A stretch of 64,000 bases of DNA, taken from contig NZ_JAZHSB010000001.1 in assembly GCF_036924715.1 (NCBI RefSeq), positions 3,029,001 through 3,093,000 of the forward strand. The letters are read 5' to 3'. The position numbers and the translations under genes are program-made. How positions within the stretch are numbered: position 1 is the stretch's first letter; the number at the start of each line of letters is the position of its first letter. The notes under the pieces are model-generated. The model was not told where the DNA came from and did no database searches. It worked only from the letters and a program-made list of their open reading frames with translations. The stretch is from Bradyrhizobium sp. AZCC 1721 (lineage in GTDB: Bacteria; Pseudomonadota; Alphaproteobacteria; Rhizobiales; Xanthobacteraceae). Shown here one piece after another: positions 33,284 through 41,851 of this stretch.

Positions 33284-33972
33284 AGACGGTCGTCGTCCGC
33301 AATATCAAGCGCACAGAGCCCGAACTCGTGAAGCGGCTCGGCGCACTCGGCGTCGCCACCGCGCATGAGGCCTATGGCCGTTTCGGGCTGATGAAGCCCT
33401 ATCTGCGCCCGGTGTGGAGCGGGGCCGAGACGGCAGGCACCGCCGTGACCGTGCTGGCGCAACCCGGCGACAACTGGATGATCCACGTCGCGGTGGAGCA
33501 GTGCCGGCCCGGCGATATTCTGGTGGTCGGCTGCACGACCGACAATACCGACGGCATGTTCGGCGATCTGCTGGCGACCTCATTGATGGCGCGCGGCGTA
33601 AGAGGCCTCGTCATCGATGCCGGCGTTCGCGACGCCAAATCGCTTCGCGAAATGGGCTTTCCAGTATGGTCGAAGGCGATCTCGGCCAAGGGGACAGTGA
33701 AGGCGACGCTCGGTGCGGTCAATGTGCCGGTGGTATGTGCCGGCATCAATGTGAAGCCGGGCGATGTGGTCGTTGCGGATGACGATGGCGTCGTGGTGAT
33801 CGGACGCAAGGACGCCGCCGATGTCGTCGTCAAGGGCGAGAAGCGCGTCGCCGACGAAGACGGCAAGCGCAAGCAACTCGCCGCGGGCGTGCTCGGGCTT
33901 GATATGTACAAGATGCGCGAGCCGCTGGCGAAGGCCGGTCTCATCTATGTCGACGAGTTGGAGGAGGACTGA
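33280..33972 (+). CDS. RraA-fold 4-carboxy-4-hydroxy-2-oxoadipate aldolase (GalC/LigK-like)
   Basis: A 230-residue RraA-fold protein with [43 protein letters not shown] (the G-x20-R-D signature for metal and pyruvate binding) and [16 protein letters not shown]. GalC/LigK splits 4-carboxy-4-hydroxy-2-oxoadipate to pyruvate and oxaloacetate and decarboxylates oxaloacetate. The start ATG overlaps the GalB stop (ATGA), so translation is coupled. Together with LigI- and GalB-like genes it completes the oxalomesaconate branch. Confidence 0.87.
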   Translation: MKTVVVRNIKRTEPELVKRLGALGVATAHEAYGRFGLMKPYLRPVWSGAETAGTAVTVLAQPGDNWMIHVAVEQCRPGDILVVGCTTDNTDGMFGDLLATSLMARGVRGLVIDAGVRDAKSLREMGFPVWSKAISAKGTVKATLGAVNVPVVCAGINVKPGDVVVADDDGVVVIGRKDAADVVVKGEKRVADEDGKRKQLAAGVLGLDMYKMREPLAKAGLIYVDELEED

Positions 33973-33973
33973 A

Positions 33974-34825
33974 GTGGCGATGCGCCTGTGCACCTTGCTC
34001 GGCGACCATCCCGGCACGACCTCGCTGAAGAGCGGATCGATCAGATCGGACCTGGTCGAGTTCGATTTCGCGCCGTATTCGCCGACCAACAAAGGCTTCA
34101 AGCCGATGGTCCGTGAGGGGGCGTTCGACGTCTCGGAGATGGCGATCGTCACGTATTTGATGGCAAAATCGTTCGGCAAGCCGATGGTGCTGCTGCCCGA
34201 TGTCGTATTGGCCCGCTTTCAGCATGGGCATGCGCTTTACAATGCGAAGGCGGGAACGCTTACGCCGCGCGATCTCAGCGGCAAGCGGGTCGGCATCCGC
34301 TCCTTCACGACGACCACCGGCGCATGGCTGCGCGGCATCCTTGCCAACGACTATGGTGTCGATCTCGATTCGATCGAGTGGGTGACGTTCGAGGAGGCCC
34401 ATGTCGCCGAATTCGTCGATACGACCAGGCGGGCGCCTGCGGGCAAGCAGATTGTCCAGATGCTGATCGACGGCGAACTCGATGCAGTGCTCGGGGAGAA
34501 ATCGGATCATCCGGATTTGAAGCCGCTGTTTGCCGATGCCGCTGCTGAAGAGAAGGCTTGGTTTGGGGAGCACGGTGTGGTGCCGATCAACCATATGGTG
34601 GTGGTGAGCCGGAGATTGTCGGAGGAACATCCGGATGCTGTGCGGGAGGTGCATCGGCTGCTCGCCGAGTCCGCGACCGCTTCGCCAGCAGCGCCGCGCT
34701 TCAGCCGGGACGAGATGCAGCGTTCGCTGCAACTGATTATCGATTACTCCGCGCAGCAAAAACTCATTCCGGGTGCGCTTGCGGTGGAGGAGTTGTTCGA
34801 CGATGTAACGCGGGCGCTCTGGTAG
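33974..34825 (+). CDS. Pht5-like protein (4,5-dihydroxyphthalate decarboxylase / binding-protein fold)
   Basis: A 283-residue protein of the periplasmic-binding-protein fold without an evident leader. FDVSEMAIVTYLMAKSFGKPM and FEEAHVAEFV are seen in 4,5-dihydroxyphthalate decarboxylases (Pht5), which produce protocatechuate; similar sequences are often named substrate-binding proteins. The lack of a signal peptide and the operon position favour an enzyme. The GTG at 33974 is used because GGAGGA lies 8 bases upstream; an ATG two codons later is too far from it. A single base separates it from the aldolase stop. Confidence 0.65.
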   Translation: MAMRLCTLLGDHPGTTSLKSGSIRSDLVEFDFAPYSPTNKGFKPMVREGAFDVSEMAIVTYLMAKSFGKPMVLLPDVVLARFQHGHALYNAKAGTLTPRDLSGKRVGIRSFTTTTGAWLRGILANDYGVDLDSIEWVTFEEAHVAEFVDTTRRAPAGKQIVQMLIDGELDAVLGEKSDHPDLKPLFADAAAEEKAWFGEHGVVPINHMVVVSRRLSEEHPDAVREVHRLLAESATASPAAPRFSRDEMQRSLQLIIDYSAQQKLIPGALAVEELFDDVTRALW

Positions 34826-34838
34826 CCACCCGCACAGC

Positions 34839-34940
34839 TGTCATCATCCGCGAAAGCGGATGATCCAGTACGCCGCGTCGCTTCGGATTTGTTCGCGACA
34901 GCACGGCGTACTGGATACCCCGCCTTCGCGGGGTATGACG
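34839..34940. repeat. Dispersed repeat, family B copy
   Basis: Left arm TCATCATCCGCGAAAGCGGA and GATCCAGTACGCCG pair with the right arm CGGCGTACTGGATACCCCGC and GCGGGGTATGACG. It sits inside the operon between the Pht5-like gene and the dioxygenase, where the hairpin could dampen read-through or protect the upstream mRNA. Confidence 0.82.
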
Positions 34941-34961
34941 AACTCGATCAGGAGAACCGAC

Positions 34962-35912
34962 ATGACCCCCGAGCCGATCTTCGATCTCGCCCATCTCGGC
35001 CACATGGAATTGCTGACGCCGAAGCCGGACGAGAGCCTGAAATTCTTCGTCGACGTCATGGGCATGACCGTCAGCGGCCAGAAGGGCGATTCGGTCTACC
35101 TGCGCGGCTGGGACGATTACGAGCGCTATTCGCTGAAGCTGACGGCCTCGAAAACATCAGGCATGGAGCACATGGCGTTGCGCGCGCGCAGCCCGCAGGC
35201 GCTGGAGCGTCGCGTCGCCGCGCTGAGAGGCTCCGGCTTCGACATTGGCTGGATCGATGGCGATATGGGACAGGGGCCGACATTCCGCTGTCGCGACCCC
35301 GACGGCCATATCGTCGAGCTCTATTACGAAACCGAATGGTATCAGGCGCCGCCCGAACTCAAGCCGGCGTTAAAGAACCAGGCGCAACGCTTTCCTGCGC
35401 GCGGCGTCAATGTCCGCCGGCTCGATCACCTCAATTGCCTGGCCGTCGACATCAAGGCGAACCGGCTCTTCTTCGAAAACTATCTGGGCTTGCGCACCAC
35501 CGAACAGATCGTGCTGAACGACGGCACGGAAGCCGCGATGTGGATGACGATGTCGAACAAGAGCTACGACTTCGCCTATACCCGCGACCACTACGGCAAG
35601 GCCGGCCGCTTCCACCACGTCACTTACGCGCTCGACAGCCGCGAGGAGATTCTTCGCGCTGCCGATATTTTTTTGGAGAACGGCGTCCACATCGAGACCG
35701 GTCCGCACAAGCACGCGATCCAGCAGACCTTCTTTCTCTACGTCTACGAGCCCGGCGGCAACCGCGTCGAAGTCGCCAATGCTGGGGCCCGGCTCATTCT
35801 CGCGCCCGACTGGAAGCCGATCGTCTGGACCGAAGAGGAGCGCAAGAAGGGGCAGGCCTGGGGGCTGAAGACGATCGAGTCGTTTCACACCCACGGCACG
35901 CCGCCGGTGTAG
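34962..35912 (+). CDS. Type I (VOC) extradiol ring-cleavage dioxygenase
   Basis: A 316-residue two-domain VOC-fold enzyme of the catechol 2,3-dioxygenase family. The C-terminal domain carries the iron triad: His in RRLDHLNCLA, His in RFHHVTYAL and Glu in GGNRVEVAN. It inserts O2 into a catechol ring next to the hydroxyls. Its presence beside LigI/GalB/GalC homologues is unusual, since protocatechuate and gallate are normally opened by unrelated LigAB or GalA enzymes. AGGAG lies 6 bases upstream of the ATG. Substrate unknown; a carboxylated catechol is a fair guess. Confidence 0.87.
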   Translation: MTPEPIFDLAHLGHMELLTPKPDESLKFFVDVMGMTVSGQKGDSVYLRGWDDYERYSLKLTASKTSGMEHMALRARSPQALERRVAALRGSGFDIGWIDGDMGQGPTFRCRDPDGHIVELYYETEWYQAPPELKPALKNQAQRFPARGVNVRRLDHLNCLAVDIKANRLFFENYLGLRTTEQIVLNDGTEAAMWMTMSNKSYDFAYTRDHYGKAGRFHHVTYALDSREEILRAADIFLENGVHIETGPHKHAIQQTFFLYVYEPGGNRVEVANAGARLILAPDWKPIVWTEEERKKGQAWGLKTIESFHTHGTPPV

Positions 35913-36148
35913 GGGGCGATTGGGCAGGAAAATTTGGCTGAGCCTCGCCGATAGGGTGCGCCGAAGCCGCAACGCCTACGGCAATTTGTCTCTCAAACGG
36001 CACGCCCGTCTTCTCGGCCGCGCGATGTATCGAACCGTCACTGGCTGACGCGCCTCAAAGTGCATTTGTCGGTTGCATCTTTGGGTTTGACACGTTTGCG
36101 ATGCAGGTGCATTGTGGTCGCTTTACAAGTTATTTTGGGAGATGACGC

Positions 36149-37222
36149 ATGATCCAGTCCACTCCTATATTGCGCTTGCTGATCATCGTCGCCCTGTCCA
36201 TGCTCACGAATTCCTTGGCGACAGCACAAGGTGCGGACCAGATCACGACATATGCAGGCGCCTGCGACGGCTCGGCTGCGGTGGCGCTCGATCAGAACTT
36301 TTTTGCCGTAGCGGATGATGACAACAATGTCCTCAATGTCTACCGCATAGGACAGGCCGCCGCCGTTCAGGAACTCAACCTGGATGCGTTCCTGGAAGCC
36401 CCGAAGAAAAAGAAACCCGGAGCGGATGGCAATCCGGTTTTCAAGGAAGCCGACATCGAGGGGGCGGCGCGTATTGGTGATCGCATCTACTGGATCGCTT
36501 CGCACGGCCGCGATTCCGGCGGCGAGTCCGAACCAGGCCGGTCGCGCTTGTTCGCGGCACGCATCGTGTCGCATGCGGAAGGTCCTCGCCTGGAGCCGAT
36601 CGGATCCGGCGCCTACAAGAACTTGCGCGAGGACATGTTCAAGGATCCGACCCTGAAGGCTGCGAAACTTTCCAAGAAACTTGCCGAGGCCTATGCACCC
36701 GGCAAGGAGGAGGGACCGCCTCCGGAATCGAACACAGGCTTCAACATCGAGGGCCTCGCTGCCACGCCCGACGGCCGCCTCCTGATTGGATTTCGCAATC
36801 CGCGTCCCGACAGGAAGGCCTTGGTGATCCCACTCAATAATCCGGCCGACGTGGTGAAGGACGCCGGCAAGACGCCCGTTTTCGGCAATCCTTGGCGGCT
36901 CGACAATCTCGAAGGACGCGGCGTCCGCAGCATCGACTGGATCAACAATACCTACGTCATCGTCGCGGGGCCGCACGGCGACGCCGAGGATTCGGATATG
37001 AAGGCGCCATTCGCCCTGTTCACCTGGAGCGGTAGGGAAGGCGACACCGAACCGGTCGCGATGAAGGTCAAAATCCCGGCCGATTTCGCACCTGAGGCGG
37101 TATTCGCGATTCCCGGCAGTTCAAGCATGATGCTGCTGTCGGACGACGGAACCAAAAAGTGCAAGGCCGCAGGCAAGCCTCAGAAATCCTTCCGGGCATT
37201 GACCTTGCCGGTGTCGAAGTGA
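36149..37222 (+). CDS. Exported DUF3616 protein
   Basis: A 357-residue exported protein with a leader to about residue 26 (ending ATAQ), then repeated beta-strand units: YAGACDGSAAVALDQNFFAVADDDNNVLNVY, ADIEGAARIGDRIYWIASHGRD and NIEGLAATPDGRLLIGFRNP, the DUF3616 pattern. It resembles a beta-propeller of unknown role; no catalytic motif is visible. GGGAG precedes the ATG. A short AT-rich region separates it from the dioxygenase. It may be secreted with the neighbouring lytic protein, but nothing shows a link. Confidence 0.78.
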   Translation: MIQSTPILRLLIIVALSMLTNSLATAQGADQITTYAGACDGSAAVALDQNFFAVADDDNNVLNVYRIGQAAAVQELNLDAFLEAPKKKKPGADGNPVFKEADIEGAARIGDRIYWIASHGRDSGGESEPGRSRLFAARIVSHAEGPRLEPIGSGAYKNLREDMFKDPTLKAAKLSKKLAEAYAPGKEEGPPPESNTGFNIEGLAATPDGRLLIGFRNPRPDRKALVIPLNNPADVVKDAGKTPVFGNPWRLDNLEGRGVRSIDWINNTYVIVAGPHGDAEDSDMKAPFALFTWSGREGDTEPVAMKVKIPADFAPEAVFAIPGSSSMMLLSDDGTKKCKAAGKPQKSFRALTLPVSK

Positions 37223-37344
37223 GGATGCCGGGAAGAATCTTGAAGCATCCGACCGATCGGCCGCATTGGTCCACGACGGGATTCTGAAAGACGTGCGACC
37301 TCCACAGGATGAGCACGCTGACCCGGACACACGCGTCTAAAAGG

Positions 37345-38571
37345 TCAGGGTCCGGTTACCTCCTCACAGTATTCCGTGAAGACCTTGACGTTTTGCATGT
37401 ATCTCTCGGCGTTCGCGCCAGAGCCGTTGTAGGCCTTGATGGCTTTCCAGAGATTCCCGCCGTGGGCGGTCAGTTTGCTGTCGAGTTCCTGAACGACGCG
37501 GCTTAGGCAATTGTCGAAGCTGTACCATTCCTTGTTGGCGAAAAAACCCTCGGCAGTTTTCACATGCTGCAGATCGTATTGAAAGAGGCCGTAACCCTTG
37601 TAGACCCACGGCTTGTTGCCCCACCCCTGCAGGCGACGGGTCTTGTTCGCTTCTTCAATCAGCATGTCGGTGAACGCCTGGCCGTATTTGTCGCGGAACG
37701 CTCTGGTATTGACCGGGAATGCGCTGCGCGAGGTGCCGGGGTAGTCGCCGCTCGCGTCGAAGACGGCGCGTTCCACAATGGTTTGGGTCGAGTGGTGGCC
37801 GATCCACGGAATCCATTTGTATGCGGTTTCCTGGCACGCGATCGCGCAGAGGTGTTTCGGCTTGTAGGCCTTGCCGACGGTTGCGTTCTTGATCTTGTCG
37901 CCGAAATTGTCCATCAGCCACCTGGCGCAAATCAGCGCTGACGCCTTCGAGATCGGCAGCAACAGGGCGGTCGCCGCCGACATGACGGCGGTAGAGCGCG
38001 TCCGCGGCGCGGCAAGCCGTCTGGTTGGCTCTCCATCTACGACGATCGAGGCGTCCTTGATCCGGGATGAGACCTCGTGCGCGAAGGCCGTGGGTGCATA
38101 TTCCCTCAGGCTCTCGAGCAGGGCGATTACGCGGCGGCGCGAATCCCAAAAGTCAATGAGGTCCCCGGGGCCGAGTGCGTTCGTCGGATTCAGGCAGCCG
38201 ATGCTCGACAGGTAAAGATTCGGCGGATGCGCAGGATGAATCAGAATCCCGGTTCTTCTGCCCGTTCCCAACAGCAGGAGGGCCGGCATCGGGGGATCGC
38301 CTGCCACTTCCTGGCTCGTCGAGTAGCCGATAGATCTGTAGTGACCGAATTGAGTCCACAGCGGATAGGTTTTTGCCTCGATCCGTTTGCCGTTTCCCGC
38401 TGTCCTGTTGTCGCCGGGTCCCGATCTTTCGCAAATGAATCCTGCCAAAGACGGCACCGCAGTGCCGTCAATATAGACTTGATAACTGCCATAGGTTCGC
38501 TGCCGCGAGCCGCTCTTGTGCATTCCGAGGCGCTTGAGGTGAAGCTCCCATCCCCTTCCCAAGATCTGCAT
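37345..38571 (-). CDS. DUF5675-like plus lysozyme-like protein without signal peptide
   Basis: A 408-residue protein. The N-terminal half (about 40-160) has the layout of a DUF5675 domain: CERSGPGDN, then YPLWTQFGHY and GILIHPAHPPNLYLSSIGC. The C-terminal half (about 230-405) is lysozyme/transglycosylase-like, with a candidate catalytic Glu in ACQETAYKWIPWI and GYGLFQYDLQH, like the GLMQ motif of SLT enzymes. There is no leader, so export would need a phage holin, a type VI system or lysis. Start at 38571 has GGGAG upstream. It is divergent from the caspase genes across a 332-base spacer. Identification is from motifs only. Confidence 0.6.
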   Translation of the reverse strand: MQILGRGWELHLKRLGMHKSGSRQRTYGSYQVYIDGTAVPSLAGFICERSGPGDNRTAGNGKRIEAKTYPLWTQFGHYRSIGYSTSQEVAGDPPMPALLLLGTGRRTGILIHPAHPPNLYLSSIGCLNPTNALGPGDLIDFWDSRRRVIALLESLREYAPTAFAHEVSSRIKDASIVVDGEPTRRLAAPRTRSTAVMSAATALLLPISKASALICARWLMDNFGDKIKNATVGKAYKPKHLCAIACQETAYKWIPWIGHHSTQTIVERAVFDASGDYPGTSRSAFPVNTRAFRDKYGQAFTDMLIEEANKTRRLQGWGNKPWVYKGYGLFQYDLQHVKTAEGFFANKEWYSFDNCLSRVVQELDSKLTAHGGNLWKAIKAYNGSGANAERYMQNVKVFTEYCEEVTGP

Positions 38572-38903
38572 TCAACGCTCCCACTGAAATCCAAAACCTT
38601 CTGAAATTCATGTCTTCCGAAATCCAAGCCCTCGTCAGATAATTTTCCGTCACCTGCAGGCCGTTCGGCGTCGGCCTTGAGCCAATCTAGGATAGAGGCG
38701 CTATTTCCTACAACTAGAAAACACGAAGCGGCTTCGCGACCGTTTTCACGGCAACACGGCGGCCGCCGAGCTTCCTCTGCTGCGATGCAAGCGTGCGCGT
38801 CGGCAAATCCGTTTGATTTGTGAACATGCGGCTTGACTTGCGTCGCGGGTATGAAAACATGCTTGGATTGCATTCTTGATATTGCCATCCAAAGGTTGTT
38901 TCC

Positions 38904-40785
38904 ATGAGCAAGCAGCTCACCATGCTTTGCGTCCATGGCGTAAGCCACTCGGAGATTGATCCGCAGTTTCAGTCCTCCTGGACCAAGGCCATCACCACCG
39001 CGGTGCACGCCTGCGACCCGGAATTGGAGCCCAAGATCGACTTTCTCGAATACGACGAACTGTTCGACGAGGCGGAGCTGAAGCTGGAGACCTACGCCGT
39101 CGCATTGAGCAAGCTGCTTGCCAGCAGCATCATCCACGGTATAGGCGATCTATTTCGCTCGCCCGCGCGGCATTGCGGACGTGCCGGATATCGTCAAATG
39201 GACGGCGGGTATGGTGGCCCAATGGTCCACCGACGCCGAGTTGCGCGGGAAATTGCGCGAGGTGGTGCTCGCGAAGATGGACTCCAGATCCTACGATGTC
39301 GTTCTTGCGCACAGCCTCGGCTCGTTGATCTGTTACGACACCTTCGTGCGCAACCCAAAAGAGATAAAAGACAGAGTCTTTGTCAGCTTCGGTTCTCAGA
39401 TAGGAAATCCGGCGGTGCGGGATGTCTTCGCGGGCCGCATCGAAGCCGTGTCCGGTCGGAAATGGTACCACCTGTTCAATCCCGACGATCGCGTGATGAC
39501 CTCTCCGCTCAAGATCGCCGCCGACAATTTCGTGCAGGTCATCGAGCAATTCGATATCCCCAACGATGTGCTGAATCACAACGCGACATGGTACCTCAGT
39601 CACGCAAATGCGCTTGCAAGCGTATGGCGAGAAATCGTCGGCGCCGAACCATCGCGGGCCTTCGCCGCCGTGTCGCGCGCCGTAGCCAAGACGGCCCGTC
39701 CGCCCGATCGTCGCGCGCTTCTGATCGGAATCAACAGTTATCCCAACCCCGAGGACGTCCTCGAGGGATGCGTGAATGACGTATTCCTGATGAGTTCAGT
39801 GTTGCAGGAGAGCGGGTTCGATGCGGAGGATATTCGCGTCGTGCTCGACGACCGTGCGACGGCCGCAGGAATCATGGATCGCCTGCATTGGTTACTGGAC
39901 GGCGTTCGCGGCGAGGACGAGCGCTTGCTGTTCTATTCGGGGCACGGCGCCCAGATCCCCGGATATAACGTGAAGGGCGAGCCGGACCATGTCGACGAAT
40001 GCCTCGTGCCGCACGACTTTGACTGGTCGCCGTCGCGCGCGATTCTCGACAAGCAGTTCTGCGAAATGTACTCGCAACTTCCCTACGGATGCTACTTCAT
40101 CGCGATGTTCGATTGCTGCCATTCGGGTGGCCTGACGCGCGATGGCGGTCCGCGTATTCGCGGGCTCACGCCGCCGGATGACATCCGGCATCGTGCGTTG
40201 CGATGGGACAAAGACGAGAGGATGTGGGTGCCGCGGGATTTTCCGAAACTGAATCCGAGCCTCGCGGACAAGAAGATCGGCGCGGAGTATCTGGGTCGCA
40301 ACGGCGCGACGCGAAGGTTGGGGCGGGCGATGACGCTTCGCACCAAGCCTAACGATGAATATGACAGGACGCGCAGGGAGCTTGAGCATTCCGGGCCCTA
40401 TCTGCCGATTCTGCTCGAGGCCTGCCAGGAGCAGGAGTTTTCCTACGAGTACAGGGATGGCGCGACGTCTTACGGCGCGTACACCTATTGCATGGCGAAG
40501 GTGCTGCGCGAACACCGCGATCGAGGCGCCAATCTTTCCTTTCACGAGCTCAATGATCTCGTAACCAAGAAGCTGCATCGGCTGAAGTATAACCAGACGC
40601 CGAACCTAGTCGGACAGAAGGATATCCTCAAACACCCGTTGCCGTGGGGTGATCGGGGCAAGGCTGTTGCCGCGACAGGCGCCGGAGCCGAGACAGGAGC
40701 AGCACGGACCGGCAAAGCGAAAGCAGGCAAGATGGGGCGCCGGAGCGGGAAAAGGAAAAAGCGCGTAACCGGGTCACGTCGATAG
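38904..40785 (+). CDS. Alpha/beta-hydrolase-caspase fusion, frameshifted
   Basis: Two open frames form one protein of about 626 residues. The first (from 38904) begins QLTMLCVHGVSH, a hydrolase oxyanion strand. After GDLFRSP it is lost by an extra C in CCC (39162-39164); the second frame continues PRGIADVPDIVKWTAG. The nucleophile elbow LAHSLGS (GxSxG-like) follows. From about residue 270 a caspase domain carries the His-Cys dyad in FYSGHGAQ and FDCCHSGG, with ALLIGINSYPNPEDVLEGC before. The tail is rich in Lys/Arg (GRRSGKRKKRVTGSRR). Metacaspases cut after Arg/Lys; the hydrolase could be a lipase. If the shift is real, the caspase would start at the GTG 39181. Confidence 0.75.
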
Positions 40786-40848
40786 TCGTTCATTCGAGGC
40801 GCCGGAGGTGCCAGCTCGGCGATCATCATTTCGCATGGAGGATTGGTT

Positions 40849-41717
40849 ATGACCAAAGGGATTTCGCTACATATCGGGCTGAACTCGGTGGACCCGCAGC
40901 ACTACGAGGGCTGGAGCGGCCCGCTCAACGCTTGTGAGGCCGACGCCAACGACATGGCAGACCTTGCCGGATCGCAAGGATTTGCCACTGAGAAACTGCT
41001 TACCAAGAAGGCGACGCGCAAGGCGGTGCTGGATGGCATCGCTGATGCAGCCAAGAGCCTCAAATCGGGCGATTTTTTCTTTCTGACATATTCCGGACAT
41101 GGCGGGCAGACGCCGGACCTCAACGCCGACGAGCCGGACGGTCAGGATGAGACGTGGTGCCTGTACGACGGTCAGTTGATCGACGACGAACTCTACTCGG
41201 CGTGGGGGGCGTTCGCGTCAGGCGTACGGATATTGCTGCTCTCGGACAGTTGTCACAGCGGCAGCGTCAGCAAGGCCGTGCACTATGCCGCCATGGCGAG
41301 GTCGGGACCGCCACCCGTATACCGCGCCATGCCGAACGAAGTAGCGTTGCGCGTTTACCAAAACCACAAGGATTTTTACAATCCAATTCTCGAAAAACGC
41401 AATCTGGCGGAGACGCTCGGCGGCGTAAAGGCGTCGGTGCTGTTGATTTCAGGCTGTCAGGACAACCAGCTTTCGCTGGACGGTACGTTCAACGGCCCCT
41501 GTTTACCGGAACGTTGAAGATCGTATGGAACGGTGGGACGTTCAGCGGATCGTACCGACGTTTTCACACGGCGATCGGGTCGAAGATGCCGCCTGACCAG
41601 ACGCCGAAATTATCGCTGGTGGGCAAGAGCAACCCGGAGTTCATCGCGCAGACACCGTTTGACCTGCACGTTGCCAGGAAGACGGCCAGCACACCCAAGA
41701 AGAAGCGAAAGAGATAA
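40849..41717 (+). CDS. Second caspase-family (metacaspase) protease, frameshifted near the end
   Basis: A metacaspase-like protein of about 289 residues. SLHIGLNSVDPQHY is the start of the caspase fold, His84 in LTYSGHGGQ and Cys135 in SDSCHSGS are the catalytic dyad, and LISGCQDNQLS is the C-terminal strand. At NGP the frame breaks at a CCCC run (41496-41499; one C probably missing) and resumes LFTGTLKIVWNGG to 41717, ending in the basic tail PKKKRKR. AGGAG precedes the ATG at 40849. It lies 63 bases after the fusion gene in the same direction, so the two are likely co-expressed. Confidence 0.8.
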
Positions 41718-41851
41718 TCGGGACTTCGTATCGGGAATCTTGCAGACGGCTTGCGCGTTCCGATCCCAAGAACGAGCCGCTCTCGACGGAGCCTTGCGCT
41801 CGCGGCGCCGCGCACCATGTTGGTGTCAGTGCAACAGCCCAGGATTCGCTG

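Noticed and set aside
32488..33972. 494-codon ORF as a PIG-L-RraA fusion enzyme
   Set aside because: Residues after 32997 match GalB only in another frame; the join is accidental.
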